Origin: Sorghum bicolor
Taxonomy: Eukaryota > Streptophyta > Magnoliopsida > Poales > Poaceae
Reading direction: 5' to 3'
DNA length: 64,000 nucleotides
Assembly: GCF_000003195.3 (NCBI RefSeq)
Contig: NC_012879.2
Span: 40,678,338 to 40,742,337 of the forward strand
The position numbers and the translations under genes were made by a program. Shown in pieces: positions 10,723 to 21,346 of the stretch. A model generated the notes under the pieces. The model was not told the DNA's origin, did not search any database, and saw nothing but the letters and a program-made list of their open reading frames with translations. Positions within the stretch are counted from its first letter, which is position 1. Every line of letters starts with the position of its first letter.

Positions 10723-11205
10723 GGACAAGATGGACAAGGGCAAATCTGACTTATTTCTTTGCCGCATCCGAGAAGCCCGAGGGTACTCGAGTGGATATGG
10801 TAACTGTTCGCACGATAATCCAGGGATTGTGCATGTGATTTGACAGGAAGCGGTCATTATCTAAAGATATTTTACTGTGCGCGATCTCCTGGTCGGTCCA
10901 TCGGTGATATTCTATAACGGTCGTCCTGCCGATGGGCGGATAGAGGGGAAGTAACCGTTTTTTGCGAATCTCCTGGGCAGAGCATCGGCAGATCTTTGTA
11001 ACGGTATTGTTGCCGATGTACGACTAAGAGAGATGCCCGTTTAGGAAGTTGGAGATTTCGAGGGATCTGCGGAGGATTAGGATCAGAGTTGTCCAGATTG
11101 AGGTTGTCGGTTACCAGATTAGGAGCATTAATTGCGGAGAAGACATCATTACTGCAGAGAATTTCGGAGCATTAATAGTTTTATACTCCGAAACTGGGGG
11201 GCATG
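10723..11205. promoter_or_regulatory. RT-A antisense promoter region and polypurine tract
   Basis: No ORF of note. It holds TGCCGATG or its complement at 10927-10934, 10983-10990 and 11011-11018, with a partial copy near 10899. The end, around 11191-11205 (AAACTGGGGGGCATG), is the purine-rich primer for plus-strand DNA synthesis just before the 3' LTR. Confidence 0.6.
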
Positions 11206-11895
11206 TGTTGACACCATTTTTGGGCACGTGTCCAGGATGGCAGGATAGGGTGGCAGTACGATGCGGGTTGCTGGTAAGGATGGTTGCCGATGAGGGAAAG
11301 GTTGAGTGTGACTAAGTCCTCAGGCAGTAATATGGTGCCGATGACCAAGTAAAAGGGTCTGCCGATGACTATGGCAAGGGGATTGCCGATGACGCGAAGG
11401 AGGAGTCCGGAAGCTGCCAGTTGTCATGTGGAGGAGTTTCGGTTTGTCACGAAGGATGGTTTTATTATTTCCTTAGTTATTCGCATCGTTTTGTATACGG
11501 GTTCCGTGTAATTTGGAATTCGAATTCTAATCGTGTCTGGTCGTAGCTCTTTGAGCAGGGTATAAATATAAGCCCTAGGACCTTGTAATCAGGACATCTA
11601 TCAATCAATCAAATACACGTTTTTACTCATATTCCAGCATCTACTTTTTCGACGACTTCGTCATACTTTTTCCTTTTTACTACGAGTTCTTAGGAATTCG
11701 TCGACTTAAGCTCGGCGTGTTCTCAAGTTCCGCGTGAATACCTCTTAGCCGTGACATCCGGGCGCATCGCTGTTGTCAGGACTAAAGTATTCGAGTTACC
11801 ACCTTTGCCGATAGTAAGGTTAAATCGGTTGGCACGCCTTAACGTTTGTATCGGGTATTAGCCCTTTGTGTTTGCAGATCAGTTTTGCATCAACA
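11206..11895 (+). repeat. RT-A 3' LTR (690 bp)
   Basis: Starts TGTTGACACC and ends GCATCAACA, so the ends form the inverted pair TGTTGA/TCAACA. U3 carries four copies of TGCCGATGA (11285, 11336, 11360, 11384). A TATA box (TATAAATA, 11561-11568) lies in the middle, followed by a transcript-start region near 11590. The last 234 bp match 1-234. Confidence 0.95.
11561..11568 (+). promoter_or_regulatory. RT-A LTR TATA box
   Basis: TATAAATA, at the corresponding place to 26724-26731 in the RT-C LTR. Confidence 0.75.
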
Positions 11896-11925
11896 TTTCC
11901 TTTCAACAAGAACCCCCACACTTAA
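11896..11925 (-). repeat. RT-B polypurine tract and first 13 bp of its 3' LTR
   Basis: On the minus strand AAGTGTGGGGGTTCT (within 11909-11925) is followed by TGTTGAAAGGAAA (11908-11896), the usual LTR opening, where RT-A cut in. The upstream words TTTGCTCGAGGACGAGCAAAG match the pre-LTR sequence of RT-E and RT-F (GCTCAGGGACGAGCAA). Confidence 0.7.
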
Positions 11926-12909
11926 GTCTTTGCTCGTCCTCGAGCAAAGGTTAGAGAAAGATAACCTATGATTATGTCACTTTTAAGATATAAGCAAACA
12001 CAAAGACTACTCAAGACATTATACAAGTGGGTTATGTGGCACTGTCTAACATATATACTTAGGATGTTGAAAAATGGAACAATTCTCAAAGCAAAGTCAT
12101 CTTCCTATTTTCATATCCTTAGTACTTAGAGTTTTTGATAAATGTTTTAAAAGAAAGCACATAGTTCATCCTTACTCCTCTAATAGTACTCTCAAGTCAC
12201 CCAGTAAGTATAGGATTCCTCGCCAAGGCATAGCATAAGATTGCCTTCTTTTGTTTCATCGTACATCTATTAGGCTTATGGGGCTCAGGTAGGGAGAAAC
12301 AAGATAGCATATTTGCATTGTATCTATTGTAAAGTCAAAACATGTATCCAAGGAGAAGAATGTCATAATCCTAGATCAAGATGTGTAAGTGTATGAAAAA
12401 TGATTAGAATAGAATGCTCCTATATTTGATAAGATCTCTCTCTCTATTTTATTTGAAATATGGCTAGATTTTTTTTCTTCTTTTTTTCAAAAGCAATGGA
12501 CCTTCATGTGCCCACTTTTTTTTACTAAGCATAGCCTTTGTGTCTCATCTTATAACCAATACTTAGAGAGAGATATTCTAAAAAAACATGGAGCATCTAT
12601 ATGGTGGAAATGGATGGCATGTTTTTGCGTACTTCCAATGTAGAAGCAGCATATATATGTGGTGTGCGTGTGATCTTGATCTTGGGACTATGACATAATT
12701 CTCAACTAGGGTCACAAGGTTTGACTAAACTCAACACAAGTACAAGTAGCATATATAGAAGGGTTTTGAACAAGGTATGAACATATATGGCTGTGGTAGG
12801 AATTCTCTTACTATTGAGGAGTAAGTGACACTATGGTTTTATGATATTTTCAAAAATAAATCTCAAAGCACTTTGAATAGAAAGGGTATGAATAATGAGC
12901 TAAGAACTA
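11926..12909 (-). other. RT-B 3' noncoding region
   Basis: AT-rich, no ORF. On the minus strand it shares blocks with the pre-LTR regions of RT-F and RT-E: ATTCCTACCACAGCCATATA (near 12808), a GTCAAAC...GTGACCCTAG block matching GTCAAGCTGTGTAGACCCTTAG, and TATGCTGCTTCTAC...GGAAGTAC. A TA dinucleotide at 12908-12909 is the mariner target site. Confidence 0.65.
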
Positions 12910-12935
12910 CTCCCTCCATCTGTATTTAACTTCAC
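12910..12935 (+). repeat. MLE-1 left terminal inverted repeat
   Basis: CTCCCTCCATCTGTATTTAA and the next six bases; differs from the right end at positions 9 and 12. Confidence 0.9.
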
Positions 12936-13239
12936 CTCTGATGTTCAAAAAAATCTCCAAATAAAAGGTCTCGATGGCATCCGAAGCTACCAGATCAGGA
13001 CTGTACTACACGCATGGATATAATAAAAAATGCAAACCTGCCGGAGTCTCCTGTCCACACGTTTCAATCGAGCAGAGGAAAAAAAGGAATCGAAAAATAA
13101 TTCCCATCGAGGGAGCCCATCCACACCTGCGAGCCTCGCGAGACGTGAGCACTCCTCCGAGCCTGACACCTGCGAGCTTTCTCGTTCCCTTGTCCTTGGC
13201 ACACCTTCCCATCCGTTCAAGCCTCGTTGCTGCGTGACC

Positions 13240-13806
13240 ATGGCTGCAGGCGGCCGCCGATGTAGCCGGCGGAGGATGCGTGCAGGTGGCAAGATGGCCG
13301 GGGCCATCGGTGCTGACCTTATGAAGCCCCGCGGCGGGATGAGCGACCTCGTCAAGCTAGGCGCCGCCGAATCAGCAGTGAAGCCAATCAGCGCCGACAT
13401 GGCTGAGGAGGCGTGGATCTACGTTTGCGGGTGCCGAATCAAGAGGGCTGGCCTGCGCTTCAACTCCCAGGGCGACGTGTACGTCCCTGACTCCGAAGAC
13501 GAAGAGGAGGCCCTTGAGGTGTCCGTGAATGGGCCAATCGGCGTCGATCTGGCCCCTGCGATGGCCACAGACGGGGCTGCCGACGTCGATATGGCCCCTA
13601 CGGTGGCCGCGGATGGGGCTGCCAGCGTGGAGATGAAGCCGGAGGTAGCTGCACGCCTGGCCAAAAAGGTTCTTGGCGAGGACCTGCACCCAGAAGTGGC
13701 TGCCCTCCTGGCCAAGGTGCTTTGCAAGATGGAACCTTTATACCATGAATGCTTCATCGACATGTATAAGGTTATGATGCCTAATTTCTTCACCCCCGCC
13801 CCCTAG
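13240..13806 (+). CDS. MLE-1 cargo gene: small GC-rich protein of unknown function (188 aa)
   Basis: I do not recognise the family. I take the ATG at 13240 (context ACCATGGCT, a strong start); the frame is open back to 13030, but that part is AT-rich at first and lacks coding character. The protein opens with a basic stretch (GGRRCSRRRMRAGGK), has a middle WIYVCGCRIKRAGLRFNSQG followed by an acidic patch (PDSEDEEEALE), then three imperfect repeats of the type DxAPxxAxDGAA, then a doubled PEVAAxLAKxVL segment, and ends HECFIDMYKVMMPNFF. High third-position GC contrasts with the AT-rich surroundings. AATAAA-like signals follow near 13998. It converges with the transposase gene and lies inside the terminal repeats, so it moves with the element. 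It could be a captured host gene or an unreported mariner accessory gene. Confidence 0.65.
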   Translation: MAAGGRRCSRRRMRAGGKMAGAIGADLMKPRGGMSDLVKLGAAESAVKPISADMAEEAWIYVCGCRIKRAGLRFNSQGDVYVPDSEDEEEALEVSVNGPIGVDLAPAMATDGAADVDMAPTVAADGAASVEMKPEVAARLAKKVLGEDLHPEVAALLAKVLCKMEPLYHECFIDMYKVMMPNFFTPAP

Positions 13807-14278
13807 TTTATTTGCTGTTGGTTAGATGATGTTCTTTTGGTGCCAGGATGCTTGTGGATGATGTAGTGTACATTCTCACTTTGTTTACCTGAAGTGTTAT
13901 ATGTACTAGGTGTATGTTGTCACTTTCTGTACATAACGTGGTTTTAGTGTACTAGGACGAACTACTGTTAGTGTACTGATGGAGTGTGCTGTATTTTAAT
14001 AAATGTTAATCAATGTAGATGTGTGCTGACGACTGCTTATGTTTTGTTATGATTTTAATAAGTCATTCACACAAGTGACCTGAGTAACTCTGGTTTCGCA
14101 TAAACCACAACACATTATAAGGTCTTCTATTTTACAGCAGTGCCACAGATGATTAACATTACCATGTATACATGCTGAATATGACCAAGGACCCCTGCTT
14201 TATTTATAGCATTACCAGACATGATTACCACTGTATTAGGCTCCCAAAATTCCCAAAATCACAACAAACACGATACAA
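13807..14278. other. MLE-1 intergenic region between convergent genes
   Basis: AT-rich 3' untranslated sequence shared by the cargo gene (plus) and transposase gene (minus); poly(A)-like words such as AATAAATG (about 13998) are present. No ORF. Confidence 0.6.
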
Positions 14279-16402
14279 TTAGTTTCCCAGCGATGCCAGC
14301 ACATCCTCATATAGCTTTCTGTCACAACCAAGTACTCTAGGAAGCATGCCTAATGACTGCAGTCGATCTTTGTCGATGTGAGGAATCTTGTACCTGTTTC
14401 CTCCGCCATCTTTCATCACCTCAATCAAACACCCTTGTAGTGTCAGAAACACTCTGTTCAAAGTGTCTGGATCATTATTAGCAAACTCATTTTGTACGTT
14501 AGCGATCAGGTCATCCAAGTTCCTAGAGATCATGTCATAGGTTAGGGACTGAAGAGAACTAAAGAATCCTAGGTCGAGTACATTCAAATCTGGGGAATTA
14601 GAAGGTTGATTGATGAGTCGTATGTCAAGCCCTGTGTGTGCCCCAGCAATCCTAAACTCCTCATCATTTACTGGCACATGTGAAGGGGCATTATCTTGCT
14701 GAATATAAATGGTTTGTCCTCTAAGTTCTCGTGGCCACCGTTGAACAATAGCGCCCAAAACTTCACTGATCAGATATGATCTCATAGTAGTCCGATCTAC
14801 ATTGATAGGTTTGGTGACTTCAACCCCCCTTCCTCTGTTACGACTCCTTCTTCTTGCTTGTTCCTGTAGTTAATGAAACCAAGTAAGGATCCCAAATTTT
14901 TAGCATAAAAACTTATGAATGAAAGTCTAACAAGTGTGTGATGTACCTTTCTGACAAATGGCCACACCCCTAGCTTTCCATCAAAAATACAATTACCTGC
15001 ATCGTCATATATTGGTCTTCCTACTGCTGACAGAAACATAACTTTGCCAATGCGATTCTTATTGTGCACAGTCCTATGTGGATCCTCCTCCTCAGGAAGC
15101 ATATAATATGTCATGTCAGATGTGGTGTTGAACCACTTCTCATCCATGTGGATGATGTTGTACATATCACGGAATTTGGGTTCAATAGGCAGTGTCTTTT
15201 CATCTAACATGGAAATACACCATCGTAGCCTATCTTTCTTAGTATCTTCCCTCAAATAATGCTTTAGTGTACTGGAGTGGGGGCGTAGTAGGCCTTGCTT
15301 GAACCATTTATGCAGGGTGGTCTTCTTTACACCAATAGCTTTAGCTAGAGATCGTATAGTCCTCCTCCTATGCAAGGGAACTCCAAGAACACTTGATAGA
15401 TCAATCTGTAACCTTTTGCGGCCACAATTCTTTCTCCGTGATCTGACATCTACTGGTCTGCCTTGTGCACGACACTGCTTAGCTCTTCGCCAAACACCAC
15501 GCACTTGATACCTACTCACCTAAAACATGTCTGCTACTATTTTTGTAGTGTTCTTTTTTAATTTTCCATGATTGCTTCTCTCAAGCAATGCTTCATATAT
15601 TTGTTGCCTTTGAGCGTCCGTCAAATTTCTACACTTACGTGAAATATTTGTGTTTGTATGTTCATGTTGTTCAACGTTAGAGTCCTCCAACTCCTCCTCT
15701 TCAAAAACTATGTCGACAGCATCAGTGTAGACACCATAGTCGTCCATGTCCTCGATCATGTCTACAAAAAAAAATGTGAGACAGCAGCAGCAAAAAAAGT
15801 TGTGAGGTAGCAGTAGCAAAATATTGTTAAGAAAAAAATGCAAGTTCCATTGAGGCTTACTGATCATTTGTTGCAGCTCATGTTGGTGATCGGCAGCTTC
15901 TAAATTGATGTCAAAATTATCCTGTTCATGTGGAGCATCAAAGTTGATACCTCCATCTTGTTGATGGCCGTCTTCAACAGCGAGAACTGCAATAGGGTGG
16001 GAGATGTCATTGATGGCTGAAAGGTATGTTCACAGAAAATAAGTACTTGCTTTTAGTAATGAAATTGAGAGAAAAGTTACCTTCACGATCTATGGCTTGC
16101 AGAGCACCGTCTTGCTCTTTCTGAAGATAGTGGGACTGACCTATGAGTGGATGCACTTCTTCATTAATGAGATGAAATTGATCTTCCTGGAGGTATTGGA
16201 TTTCATGTCCTGTATCATCAGCAAGCTCTTGATTTAGGTCTGGTAAGGGCTCTTCACTGTCTTTCCCTAAAACTATGTTTAGATCGAGGAGCATGGCTGA
16301 AGATGAAATGGATTGTAGGCTGATGGAGGTTGGTGCAGCATTTAGATCAGGTAGGGGCTCTCCATCTCCTTCATGTGGTGCTGTGTTTAGATCAATGAGC
16401 AT
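14279..16402 (-). CDS. MLE-1 mariner transposase (DD39D type), four exons, one in-frame stop
   Basis: Cuts and inserts the element at TA sites. Exons that join in phase: 16402-16081, 16016-15861, 15761-14947, 14863-14279 (1878 nt). Exon 1 is acidic, with four DLN motifs, two of them strict DLNxxP (DLNTAP, DLNAAP). Exon 3 contains the helix-turn-helix DNA-binding region (LTDAQRQQIYEALLERS... RSLAKAIGVKKTTLHKWFKQG) and the first catalytic Asp in IIHMDEKWFN. Exon 5' of the last border brings the second Asp in IYIQQDNAPSH and the third in NSPDLNVLDLGFF; 39 residues between the last two is the plant mariner signature. A TAG at 15520-15522 interrupts an otherwise continuous frame between ...KIVADMF and VSRYQVRGVWRRAKQ, in the DNA-binding part, so the present copy likely makes no full protein. 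Confidence 0.9.
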
Positions 16403-16655
16403 GGTTGATAGAATGAATTGCAGGTTGATGGAGGTTGTAACACTTCGGAGAATGGGGGAAGGCTGCCATTGTTCGAGTCTTTATAGTGCCGCAAAGTGGC
16501 GCCCAGTTCAAATTTCAGGCTGAAGACAAACGGGCGCCAGAATGGGGACCAGAACTTTCTGTAGTACTCCTGGCCACATTCTAATCTGTGTATTGCTATT
16601 GTTTCTATTTTGTCTGTTGCTTGTGCTGGTTGAATTGTGACCACACATTTGTATC
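16403..16655 (-). other. MLE-1 transposase 5' flank, cut by CACTA-1
   Basis: Presumed promoter and leader of the transposase gene; the rest of this flank continues at 23897-24001 beyond the CACTA insertion. No clear TATA box seen. Confidence 0.5.
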
Positions 16656-17330
16656 CACTACTAGAAATACCCCTTGTAGTGACGCTTTATTTATATGTTC
16701 GACACGTTTTATTTCATCTCTACAAGATTATAGACACGTTTTTATAAAGCGTGGTAGAAGCGTCTTCGCATGGACCGTGTCAGGACTTTATAGAGACGAG
16801 TTTATTAAGCGTGTCAAGGTGATGAAGATATATTTTGTAGAGACATTAATAGCATGCCTACACATATTGATACACTTTTATAGATACTTTTATATAACGT
16901 ATCTATTTATCTAGTTACGTTATATAGTAACGCTTCGTTATGCGCTAAGAATTGTAGAGACGTTCTAATAGATACATTTATATTATGTGTGTACTAATAT
17001 AGTCACGTTATGTAACAATTTTTTATTGCGTGTTAAGAAGTGCAGAGACATTCTAATAGACACATTTATATTACGTATGTACTAATGTAGTCACGTTTTT
17101 GTTTTGACGTCATATTGTGTATTAAGAAGTATAGAGACGTTTGAGTAGATACGTTTATGTTACATGTCTAATAGTATAGATACATTATCTAGTAATATCA
17201 TTTTGCGTTTCAAAAAATATAAAGACAGTTTTATATTCATTTATATTTCGTGTCTACTAATATAAAAGCATTATATATTACTATTTTATAACATCATATA
17301 AAATATACACATATAAAGAGACCTACTTGA
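16656..17330. repeat. CACTA-1 left subterminal repeat region
   Basis: Many short related words such as TAGAGACGTTT, TAGACACGTTTATA, CGTGTCTA and ACGTTATATAGTAACG in both directions over about 600 bp. In En/Spm these subterminal arrays bind the TNPA protein and are the cis-sites for excision. Confidence 0.8.
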
Positions 17331-17614
17331 AAAAATAAAGAGACCTTTACAAATTTAAACACAAATGAATTTGTACGATTAGATAATAAGAAAGTGAATC
17401 ATGGAGTCATTGCATTGAAAAATCCATCGTATTTACAAAATAAGATAGAATAACTCATTAAAGTGCACTCAAAGAGAAACCTATCATAAAGAAGCATATG
17501 AAAAGTGGTATCATACAAATATCTATATTTTTCTGGAACATCTAAAATCTATCTTATTCACTAAACTTGTCGAGTTATCTGAAACTTGTAGCTTGTCTTT
17601 CCATCCACATCAAG

Positions 17615-20600
17615 TTACATGTTTCCATCAGGCTGCAAAATAAGAGGAGATTGAGTTGGCAAACATGAATTCTAATGAAAGGAATATAACAAGAATGAAA
17701 CATACCAAGGTTGTACTGGCTTGAGTTGAACTTTTAAGTTGTTTAACCTATAATGAGAGGATGTGAAGTACAATTTTAGAAAATTACAAAATCATAAAGA
17801 ATTTATTAATATAAGAGAAAACTTACATGCGAACGGGGCCAAGCAATAACAAAGCCAATAGCATCCTTCATAGTTATCACAGAATAGAACGGTCTAGGTA
17901 ACATCTCATCTCCATTGTTTCCACTGTCAAGGGCATCAACATAAACCCCAACATATTCTTTTCCAAGCACACTGCCAGCAATGCTTCGAGTACTATCACG
18001 AGTCACTAACTTTCCTTTGGCCACGACTTTACAATGGTTTCTTAGTGAAATAAGATACACCTCCAGTTGGCTCTACCATTTTGCAAAACATAAAGCCATG
18101 GTCATCAAATTTGTAATTAATTTAGTTTCAAAATAAGGAAACAAATACATACCGATCCCGATTGATTACAAACTGGAGCTTTAGTTCTGTGAGATCCCTG
18201 CAATAGACAAATTCAAACCATATCATTGATCTAGCAACTTCAGCCATACCATGAACGATTACAATAATAGAAAACAAAGACATACCAAGTTGGTCATTAT
18301 GCTAGCACGTGGTAAATTTAAGTCTTCAAAACCCTTATCAGCTTGATTTTGATTGTCAATATGTGCCACCTGCAGTCATAGTTGAATCCTCAATTCTGTG
18401 ACATATAACATGGGTTATGTAGCACCCAATTTGAACTTATAATAATCAAAATAGATGTAGATGGCTATATTTCATAATCTAGCACATCTCAGACCATATT
18501 GCACATTGGAGTTTTCGGTCCATGCAAGAAAAGTCTAGCAAGCCTATAGCCAATGAACATAAATATTCCTTAAATTTTAGTGCAGACTATTGTTTTCAAC
18601 TTGTATTGAGAGTTGCAACAAGACTGTAAATTTAATCTCAAATCCAGATTCCCTCCAAAATTATCATAATCAGAGTAGTAGCAAGTCTTTAGTCATGTGA
18701 AGTGTATAGCATGACTGCCTAACCCATGGCTTATCAGCCAGCAATTTCACATAACATAATTGAGCAGAATTGACGGACATCCACAGACCTGCTAAATTAA
18801 TTAGTGGCAAGTTGTGGCTTTCCTCAACTTGCCCTGCCTACTATACATTATATATTCTAAATAGAAAGTACTCGGACAAAGCTTCCAAAACTCCTTTTTC
18901 TAACAAGCAGTGTTTCTCAACTACAATTTTCTAAGGAAACACATTTATTATTTCAAGAAAGGGTCCACGCAATAGTCATATGATGCATGCCAATTGTCAA
19001 GAAACGATCTTGCAGCCAAAAGATAAATATACACATTCCTGTTCATTCACAAAGAAAATGAAGCTGCTTCCTGGCACAATTAGACTACCCTTTTTTCTAG
19101 TGGCAAACTTACGAATTTGTGATATAATTAAACAATGCTAGATGGACAACACAAGCAAGTTCATAAAGCATAGTAATAGTTGATCTGTCTGATATTCTCT
19201 TATGCACTGTGCACATAATAAAACAGCGCATCAAGGTTTCTGAGTAGGAATAGAAAATGTAACAGCAGATGACACTTAACTGTAACATACCTTTGCAACC
19301 ATTGGCTCACGTGTTAACGATGAGCGCAAGCAATCCTTGTTGACTTGACTACAATTCTGGTTCTGTGGCTCCTGCATATTTATAACCATAGTATTTAGGA
19401 CATTAGCATGTGCTTACATACTATATTATAGCAAATAAAATAGAAATAAGAGCTATGTTGTTCTTATTCTTATGGCTGCAGTAACATAGAATCACATATA
19501 AGCATGTTGAAGAGAGGTATAGTGCTACCTGAACAGAATTTTCTGGAGAGTACACATTATCTTCTGGGTCTTTAGGGTTCATGTCAATATCATTATCACT
19601 ATATGTGCCATGGATACTGTCATCACTACAATCCTGCTCATCATCAGTATGACCATCTATTTCGGTATGAACAACCTATAGAAAAATGAAACATCAATCA
19701 AATAGTTATTAGATATGAATAAACTCATCTATAATAGATGAAGACAGACATAGAGGAGGCTTACTTCATCATGTAGAATTCTTTCCATTCTTTTGATAAA
19801 ATCATCATTTGGGTACTTTTTTGACATAAAAGAAAGCCAAAGTTTCATAGCACCATTCATGCATTGCATCTTATTGTCCATTGTATTTACTTTGTCACGG
19901 TACCTTCTTTCTTCTTCAGTTTCAGTAACAAAAGTAATACCATTAGAAACTTGCACTTGACTCCAGTACTTGTCATCATAGTACCCACGTGCTTTTAATT
20001 GTTTAGCAACAATCTCATTGAACACCTCATTAAAATCATTAGCTGAAAGATTACCATTGTTCTGCTCCTTTCTTTTTTCTAGTTCCTCAAATGATGCATC
20101 CTATTGAAATAAGCATATAGGAAGGTCACACATTCATAACAATAATTTCAAATCCAATGTTAATTGCAAGTAGTAGAAAAATATACCATTACTAACTTCA
20201 CTTTGTTGGTGCTGTATCTCCCACTCTTTTTCTTATGAGCGGCGTCCCATAATTCTATCCTATGAACCTTTCCTTTCCTTTGATCTTCCTGCACAAGAAT
20301 TAAATTTGAGGATGAAATCACTTCTCTTACATGATCTTTGAACCTGACAGCAATAAGAATATATATATCACCATCTCTTTCTTCAGTCTAGCATGGCTTT
20401 TCCTCCCTGTTTTGTGTGTATTCTTCTGTTCTTTTGCACACCGAGAGTTTGTTGCACACAATTTCTGTAAATATAGCAAAGTTATAAAGCACAAATGTTA
20501 CATAAATTTATTTAAAAATTCTTGTAAATGTTAGATAAAAAAGGTATCACCTTATGTGTTTCTTGACACCAAAAGCTAACAAGAGATCTCCACTGATGTT

Positions 20601-21346
20601 CATTAACAGTTCTTGGTCTACCTTGTATAATTTGTTCTAGAGATCTCTGTTCACGATTGAAATGTTCTTTCTTCAACTTAGATTTGTAGGCTCCCACCTA
20701 TTGTTTACAGTCCTTAAGATCCAATCTCTTGTAAGCTGTAGCGTTTGGCTAGGAAAGACAAATTTTGACTGTACAAAGAAAAAGTAAATAGTTGATGATC
20801 GGAACAAACAATAGTGTACTTTTCTTGCATTTTACATATTACATTTACCTCAACATCCACGATTATTTGTTCCTTGTGTTTATTGAATAGATCATTGTCC
20901 CATCTTGGAATGTGTAATGGGGCAAATGTTGGTTTTTGTGCTAGATCCCCAAGGTGTTGTCCAATAACAGAGGCTGACCTTTCATTTGGTACACCATTTT
21001 CATCGGTCCCTACAATTACCTTTCCTCCTTGTAGTTTTGATAAGTCTGAAACTCCAAAATCTCCTAAAACTTGCCGTGCCTGTCCATTTGACCCTACATG
21101 TATGAAATTATATCATTTGACATTGTATTTAGATGTGTCATGAAAATAAATATCAAACTTACATATTATCTTGTTTGGAGATGCACGTCGGTTTGGCATG
21201 CGTGCTAATATATTGTCAACATCTGGAGGACCTTGTAAATTCTCCTCGATCTCATCGTCTGCCAAGTCATCAGGCTGCTGCAGCTCCTGTCCTGCATCTT
21301 GTGCTTCAAGGTTCAAGTTTCTTAACCTTCGAGGTCCCCTTGCCAT
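17615..21346 (-). CDS. CACTA-1 TNP1-like (Ptta/En/Spm, Transposase_24) accessory transposase, 13 exons, one in-frame stop
   Basis: By family, a subterminal-repeat-binding protein that works with TNPD. Exons that join in phase with GT-AG introns: 21346-21163, 21093-20849, 20748-20551, 20464-20372, 20288-20187, 20100-19765, 19675-19529, 19371-19291, 18369-18286, 18197-18153, 18060-17827, 17747-17706, 17632-17615; 602 codons plus stop. Family marks are GRPRTVNEHQWRSLVSFWC (exon 3), NTHKTGRKSHARLKKEM (exon 4), HRIELWDAAHKKKSGRY (exon 5), and a C-terminal KVVAKGKLVTRD...GFVIAWPRSH (exon 11). Exon 7 is acidic. A TAG at 20698-20700 stands where a Trp is likely, just before VGAYKSKLKK. Otherwise every junction is clean. 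Confidence 0.85.

Larger units (their letters stand above)
1..11895 (+). mobile_element. RT-A: Ty3/gypsy Tat-lineage LTR retrotransposon, 5' LTR truncated by window edge
   Basis: Order seen: end of 5' LTR, primer-binding site, gag-protease ORF, RT/RNaseH/integrase ORF, antisense spliced gene, polypurine tract, 3' LTR. The domain order RT-RNaseH-integrase is that of Ty3/gypsy. A second RNase H-like domain and a plant-mobile-domain gene on the opposite strand are known traits of the plant Tat lineage. The visible 234 bp of 5' LTR differ from the 3' LTR at one position (C at 167, T at 11827), and all ORFs are open, so the insertion is recent and may be autonomous. It lies 13 bp inside the 3' LTR of the minus-strand relic RT-B. 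The left target-site duplication is outside the window; the right flank begins TTTCC. Confidence 0.93.

Noticed and set aside
13030..13239. Upstream extension of the mariner cargo ORF
   Set aside because: Base composition changes at 13100-13240 and the ATG at 13240 has a much better start context.
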